Assembly (NCBI GenBank): GCA_023101885.1
Contig: JALPQD010000075.1
Coordinates: 3,030,930 to 3,094,929, forward strand
Length of the DNA: 64,000 nucleotides
Direction of reading: 5' to 3'
Source: Typhlomys cinereus
Lineage: Eukaryota > Chordata > Mammalia > Rodentia > Platacanthomyidae
The position numbers and the translations under genes are program-made. Numbering within the stretch: position 1 is the first letter of the stretch; the number at the start of each line of letters is the position of its first letter. Shown here one piece after another: positions 58,641 to 64,000 of the stretch. The notes under the pieces were generated by a model. The model searched no databases. It saw only the letters and a program-made list of their open reading frames with translations, and had not been told where the DNA came from.

Positions 58641-58935
58641 GAGGAGAAAAAAACCCGTTGGTTGATTTGTACCAAGTTGCATGCAGCCACCTTTTCTTTT
58701 TTTATTGAAAAATAATAGCACAAAGTAGTTATTCAGTTCAGTTACACTGTGTGAAGACAAGTCACAAGTCACTTCTCTCTTACTAGGACAAAACCCAAAA
58801 GCCTGGGCAAGCACTGGTCTACTTCTCCTCCTCTTTGCATGGGAAAAACCCCTGGCTCATGTCGGCTTCAGATCACTTGGGAAGCTCCTGGCAGATTTGC
58901 TGTCCTCCTTCCCAACCACACCCGTACTATTGAAT
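58641..58935. other. Intron sequence, nothing recognised
   Basis: Short stretch between two old repeats. Confidence 0.35.
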
Positions 58936-59110
58936 ATATTTGTCACCTTGTTTCAAAAGTATTTCCAGTGGCAGCTATGCAGACAGAGGGTTGAACACAG
59001 ATGTGCACAAGGGAATATTATACAGCCTTTAAAAGAATGACACTTTGACACGAGTAACAACTGGAATAAGTCTTGAGGACATTGTACTAAGTAAAATAAG
59101 CTAGCTTCAC
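58936..59110 (+). repeat. Old L1 3' fragment
   Basis: gggaatattatacagcctttaaaagaatgac, then cttgaggacattgtactaagtaaaataagc matches the familiar old L1 wording. Confidence 0.6.
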
Positions 59111-60317
59111 ATGGGGCAAGTTTATTTCACTTACACATACACACACATATGCGTGTGCACTAAAAATCTTTCTTAAAATTACAGTTTTCCTTCCACGAAG
59201 TTTTTACAACAGACAGTAAAGAAAGCTACTGGGAGTTGGGGGGCGTGAGAGTTGGGGTTAGTATGTAACAGGACACACACAGGTTTCTGTTGGATGATGA
59301 TGTCCGTCTGCAATGTGCTGCTGGTGGTTGCGTAATAGCAACGTCCTAAGTTCCGCTGAACTGAGCTCAAAACCAAAAAGGTTCAAGTGACAGTTTCATT
59401 TTATATGTATGTTATCTCCTTCCCCCCAGTAAAGACTAGGAAGCCACACCACAGTTTATTTATTTGGTGGACTTTGTTACTTGTTTTAGCAGCCATTTGG
59501 TCCTTTAGTCCAGGCCTCAAGGTGGCCCATACCCAGCCCCGAGGTGAGCCCCATGCCAGGGGTGTGCTCTGAACCAGAGCCCTCCACCATGGCTGGTGTT
59601 TCCACAGGTGACGGTTTGCAGCAGGGAGTCAAGCGGAGCAGATAACCTTCCCTCTGCTAACAGCCCTGCTTGGTGCCAGTGAGCCTTTGAAAAGGCCCCG
59701 TGGGACCACATGTCATGGTTTCCCCTCGGTCTAATCTGTTTCAGTTGATGTTTAGACAAACAACCTTTTCTCTATATTTGTCTCTCTTTACCAGATCTTC
59801 ACTCCACGAATAACAGTGTGTCATACAATGGCGTCTAAGCCAGTTACGGTGACGCATGTCAGTGACCCACATGTTGGAGTCTGATTCAGTCGGGAACAGA
59901 ATGAGAGCAGAGGCAGCTGCCAGATAGAAGCTGGATGCGGTTTTCCTCCTTGGAGCCAACTAAGATGCTCTAAGCTCCAGTGCGGGGCACTTCACCTGTT
60001 GGCTTTGAGGTCTCTGGAGATTTCTTACTCCTGTACTTCTGACCCTTCCTTGGATTATAGCAAGTCAGGTCTGTGTGACCCTCCAGTCTGCATCCACAAT
60101 CAAGGACCCGTGGGGAACATGTCTCTGACTGGTCAGTGAGAGCAGTTACTACAAGTTGACCAACTTACATTGACGCTTGCTGTGGCGATGGGGAAATAGG
60201 CGCGGCTGATTATCTCTTCTACTGTGCGTGGCTGACCAACTCTTGGGTCAATAGATCACTCTACCGACTGTGGAACTCTTAGCCCGACCATGGCAGTGTT
60301 ACCCTCCCCAGAGTTTT
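59111..60317. other. Single-copy intron sequence
   Basis: Nothing recognised apart from a short (CA)n at about 59140-59155. Confidence 0.4.
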
Positions 60318-60490
60318 CTACCTTGTCCCTGTTGACATTTGGGACTGGAGAATTCTTTGCCTCCCTGTGCATTGTAAGTTATCCAGAAACATCTGTGGAT
60401 TCGATCCGCCAATTTGTACCCCCAGATGTGTCAATCACAGTGTCTGCGGATATTGGTAGTTGTCTTCCAGGAGACAAAATCTGGCAAACA
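60318..60490 (-). repeat. MER5A-like hAT-Charlie DNA transposon remnant
   Basis: ttgacatttgggactggagaattctttg, ctgtgcattgtaag, acccccagatgtgtcaatcac and caggagacaaaatc follow the reverse complement of MER5A as remembered. Non-autonomous and old. Confidence 0.7.
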
Positions 60491-61118
60491 CACAGCCTTC
60501 TGCACCCCATGTTTCATGTGTAGACTACTCTGGCACTTGTTCTCCAGGTGGGAAGGCTTAATCCCCACTTTATCAACAGAACTTGAATCCTTGTAGGCAT
60601 AGGAAGTGTGTGGATTGGCAGGAATCCACATCACATTGGGGTTAGCTAGAACCCCTTGGTCTGTAGTAGACCACTCCGTGTTCAGTCCTGTCATGGGTGG
60701 GGTAGGTGATTTCTAATGTGGCCTGGGCCACTGGACGATTATACCATGGTGTGGGGCAGTGATAACGCTTCTGTCTCGTTGGGCTGATTCCTCCTGCATG
60801 GTGTGGCGTGGGACTAGTTATTGGATCCCACCCCGTGTCTACGTAAGAGGAGAGACCTGCCCTTCCGCTAAGGAAGTGGCAGTCTTGATGTGGCTAGACT
60901 CACCTGTGGTAGTGTCAGAGTTTTGGCATCTTGGAAGTTTTGGTGGTGTGGCTACTTTTTTTCCAGAACCTCTGGTGACTTTCCAGGGACTATCCCACAA
61001 GAAGTGAGACCCTCCCCATCCCCTCCCAGGCTGGCCTGCTGCAGTGTTTCTTCCCATCCCATGTTGCTGGGAAGCCCACATACCAGTCAGGAAGGTGGAC
61101 TTAGAAAGGCATCCGATG
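60491..61118. other. Single-copy intron sequence
   Basis: Nothing recognised. Confidence 0.35.
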
Positions 61119-61385
61119 GGGCTGGGGTGATGGCACAGGGATGAAAACCTTTCTCATAAGCATATGGCCTGAGTTTGGCTTCCCAGATCCCGTGTAAAAA
61201 TGGAGGAAATGGCATCAATCTGTCCTGGAAGGTAGAGCCTGGGAAACCCCACAGCAAACCATTAAGATGGTAGAGCAATCCAGGATGATTGATAGCTGAT
61301 GGTTCCCTCGGCCTCCCTCCATAGTCCCACACGCAAATGCCCTCTTGTGTACACACACATACACTAAACGTAACACGGTGAAAGA
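61119..61385 (+). repeat. Old long-form B2-like SINE
   Basis: ggggctggggtgatggcacaggg, ggcctgagtttggcttcccagatcccgtg, ggaaggtagagcctgggaaacccc, gagcaatccaggatgattg. Confidence 0.8.
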
Positions 61386-61689
61386 ATTGTTTCCCATCAC
61401 GCTGTACAGAGGAGTGGACGTAACTCATTTCCTGCCTAGTTTAACTTCCCAGTATGAAGAACTGAAAGGCAGTGGACACTGGTCAGTGTGTGTCTGGGAA
61501 AACTGGGTCTGAGACTCGAGTGTTTTTGGTTGACCTTGCCCTGAGGCTCCGTGCACTCAGCAGACCAGGACTGCTTCTTAGGGCAGGTCATCGCTGATCT
61601 GAGGCCTCTCCTGACTTCCGTTCTTTCTGCATGTAGTGCTCTCAGCTGGCAAACTCACAGTTTGTCCATTTTATAAAAGTGACTTCCTT
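61386..61689. other. Intron sequence, nothing recognised
   Basis: Spacer between two SINEs of the same family. Confidence 0.35.
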
Positions 61690-61945
61690 GGCCTGGAGGG
61701 GTTAAGATCTGCCTTGCAAGCAGAAAGTTCTGAGTTCAGATCCCAGGTTCCACATAAAAATGTCAGGCGGAAATGGTGGCAGCCTATACTTTTGATGGTG
61801 ATAAGTAGAGCCTGGGACATTTCAGAGCCAAGTAGAAAGGAGGTAGAAGCACTCCAGAAATGATTCCTAAGGTCACCTTTGGCCCTCCACAGGGACACAC
61901 AATGCACACACACACACACACAACAAACAAACAAACAAATAGTGG
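61690..61945 (+). repeat. Old long-form B2-like SINE, (CA)n(CAAA)n tail
   Basis: ggcctggaggggttaagatctgccttgcaagcagaaag, gagttcagatcccaggttccac, gtcaggcggaaatggtggcagcc (close to the young family), then cacacacacaacaaacaaac. Confidence 0.8.
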
Positions 61946-62258
61946 CTTCCTCCTTTACCTGGGACCTCCAGGAAACTTGTACATCCCTGAGAAGATAGGA
62001 AGTCTAGCAACCTCTCTGGGGCCCCATCTGAGGGATGGGCCATTTGCAAAGGTGGAACTGTACATCTTGCCATATCCAACCCCAACCTTTCCTCAGGGTT
62101 TTCCACAGGGCTTTTGGGGGCAAAGGTACTATTCACCATTGTCTGTCTGCATCTGTAGAACTGGGTTGCTGCTGTCCCTTCCTTCTTTCCACACTGTGCC
62201 TATTTGCTGTGTAATCTAAACTTTGACTCCATTCCTGTCACTTTCGCTCTGCTCCGCT
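61946..62258. other. Intron sequence, nothing recognised
   Basis: No gene or repeat recognised. Confidence 0.35.
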
Positions 62259-62325
62259 CCCCTGAGGTAGGCCTTGAACGCTACCAACCAGGTGCTGGGA
62301 TTATAGGTGAGCGTCACTCCTTGAT
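62259..62325 (-). repeat. B1 fragment, reversed
   Basis: ggtaggccttgaacgctacc and aggtgctgggattataggtgagcg are reversed B1 body. Confidence 0.55.
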
Positions 62326-63309
62326 CTCACACATGCCATCCTGAGTGTTACAGGGCTATAAACCAAAGATAGAAGTAGCCAAGTTCACGGCAAGGGGTAA
62401 CCAAACAGGGGTAAGATCTACAGTTGTTAAGCATGATGTGATAGTGGAAGGAAACACCCTTTTCTGTTCATGACAATGGCACATGCTCAGTGATATTTTT
62501 GTAAACAATTCCGTCCTCTCCAAGTCTCCATTATAGATTTCACTGCATGTCACACTAAATTTCCCTGTCCAGCAGGATGATCCTTGGCATCTATGGACTT
62601 TCTTGTAGTCATGTGTGTTCAAGGCTGTCACTGTGTCCAAGAGCCAGTGAGTGGACTTAACCCCCGAAGTGATCTCATGACTCTGGCCAGGCTGTCCGCA
62701 CACACGAGAGACCCAGGAAAGGCTGGTGGGGTGAGTGGCTGAATCACAGTGTCAGAAACTTGGAGGCATGTAGTCAATAGATGCCGATTTGGACCAACTT
62801 GAAAGGGTTAGCTATCTCTTAGTTCTCCAGTCTTTGCTTCATGTCATTTACTGTGGTTATAGCATGTCTGCACTACAGGGTAGTAAGTGCTTGCTGGTTA
62901 TCTGTAGTCATTGAGCTTCCTGTTGTTTGACAGCTCTGACTTTTCTTTTTAAAGCAGTGTTTACTATTTCTGGCCATTTTGAACACTAATATAAAAATTT
63001 AATTAGACTCTTTCTTTTCAATTAATTATCACAGCTTTGTTTGTTTGCTCTCTTGACAGAGCTTACATTATGGGAACAAGAGAGATCAATTTTCTATCAC
63101 AGAATTCATTACTTTTGACTATAGTCCAGTGCACTGGTGAATGTGGACCCGGCTCTTGGTGACTTCCCAGCAGCAAGAGTATCATGGGATTTGAAATGGA
63201 TTGGGGATTCAGAGAGCCGAGTGTGAAAGGATCCTTCGGATCTGATGAGTATTAGTCTGTCTCCTCAGAGCAAGTTAGAACTCCATGTGATTTTTGAAAT
63301 TGAAAATAT
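62326..63309. other. Single-copy DNA, candidate conserved noncoding element
   Basis: 62930-63130 is AT-rich and repeat-free, with TTTAATTAG and CAATTAATTA homeodomain-type words. Conservation cannot be judged here. Confidence 0.3.
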
Positions 63310-63625
63310 ATGTGTCAAGCTGTGTGCGATACAAGCAGAAGGACAGATCCCCACATCTCACATAGAATGATAGGCCTATGTGGTGGTCCCTGGGTAATTC
63401 TAGCCTTGGAAGATAGAGCCTTGGGAGTCCCCAGAGAAAGCCAGCTAGCCAGACTGGCTTATAGGTGAGTGCTGGGTTTAACTGGTGACCCATCTTCAAA
63501 AGAATAAAGTGGAAAGAAGAAACGGATTATTCCTAATATCACCCTTGTGCCTCCACACTCGCATATGTATAGCATATGAAAGCATGCATACACATAGGCA
63601 CATGCCTCTACAAACACAAAAAGAG
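63310..63625 (+). repeat. Old long-form B2-like SINE, head degenerate
   Basis: acagatccccacatctcacatag, ggtaattctagccttggaagatagagccttggg, ggtttaactggtgaccc, ataaagtggaaag, then CACA/GCAT-rich tail. Confidence 0.75.
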
Positions 63626-64000
63626 AAAAACAGAAAATGTGTCTTTTTCATTCTTCATCATTTGCTTTTTTAAAATATAATGTATCCAGAAGTTGAAATT
63701 AAATTTAGAATGCCTGAAGGTTTTACACTTTAGGGAAGTTGTTTGCCTTTGAAACACCCATAAAGGTGTATGTGAAAGGCAGTCATAGACCTGACATTCT
63801 ATTGACCAAGGGCCCACACTGTGCCTGGCGCCTGGTAGATGCTTGTTGCATGAGAAAGCATGTGAAGCAGCTAGTTTTGTTTATGTCATTGATAGACACG
63901 TTTCTTGGTTTAAAGCTGGTATGTGCCTGTCCCTGGAGTACTGTCTTAGGTAGGGCAGTTTTTGGTACCATACTTTACATGGCAGAACAAGGGCTATCTT
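63626..64000. other. Intron sequence with a MIR trace
   Basis: cactgtgcctggcgcctggtagatgcttgttgc (about 63815-63848) is a MIR 3' fragment; the rest is unassigned. Confidence 0.4.

Larger units (their letters stand above)
44111..64000 (+). other. FOXN3: FOXN3 intron downstream of the exon (partial)
   Basis: No exon beginning with the expected Ser-Thr-Ser-Gly linker, nor any C-terminal FOXN3 exon, was found up to the window end. This intron carries the RFX-like cluster, young SINE copy 4 and a dense group of old SINEs from 54.8 kb on. Confidence 0.8.

Noticed and set aside
1..64000. A novel multi-gene system such as a defence or biosynthetic locus
   Set aside because: The window is mammalian intron DNA with one exon. 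No run of adjacent coding genes exists on either strand.

Overview
The window is nuclear DNA of a rodent. It shows degenerate B1-, B4- and B2-superfamily SINEs, many (GT)n and (CA)n microsatellites, MIR, L2 and MER5A remnants, and one spliced exon. Four young B2-like SINE copies have a CA-rich 3' part next to the A-rich tail. They do not look like the mouse or rat B2 consensus; a dipodoid rodent (jerboa, jumping mouse or birch mouse) is my best guess, with low confidence on the exact group.

Only one protein-coding exon can be supported: 43998-44110 on the + strand. It encodes the C-terminal part of the forkhead domain of FOXN3 and the start of the linker after it. The acceptor, donor and reading frame are intact. 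On either side lie intron sequences of at least 44 kb and 20 kb, in keeping with the very long introns known for FOXN3. No other FOXN3 exon and no other gene was recognised on either strand. The many open frames of 60-180 codons fall in repeats or lack any family resemblance.

Layout. 1-2.1 kb: single-copy sequence and a possible LTR. 2.1-3.5 kb: a young SINE and an old SINE composite. 3.6-9 kb: mostly unique, with an RFX X-box pair at 6.14-6.19 kb. 9-15.3 kb: dense old repeats, including two diverged copies of an unassigned element at 11.7 and 13.1 kb. 15.3-21.2 kb: mostly unique. 21.2-33.3 kb: young SINE copy 2, B1/B4 elements, a CATG/GTG-rich tract (29.7-30.0 kb) and a 32/36-bp minisatellite (32.22-32.63 kb). 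33.3-43.9 kb: unique sequence mixed with SINEs, an 89-bp duplication, a MIR, an internally triplicated B4-like SINE and young SINE copy 3. 44.0-44.1 kb: the FOXN3 exon. 45.07-45.25 kb: a tight cluster of RFX X-box-like sites. 49.5 kb: young SINE copy 4. 50-52.6 kb: AT-rich single-copy sequence, candidate conserved noncoding DNA. 52.6-54.0 kb: (TGGA)n and a 280-bp pyrimidine tract. 54.8-63.6 kb: several old copies of the long B2-like SINE family, plus MIR, L1-like and MER5A remnants.

There is no operon, CRISPR array, phage or other multi-gene system here. The most interesting signals are regulatory (RFX-like clusters), evolutionary (an apparently shortened FOXN3 linker, and one SINE lineage at several ages) and structural (minisatellite, triplicated SINE segment, pyrimidine tract). 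Transposon family names come from memory of consensus sequences and are not database results.
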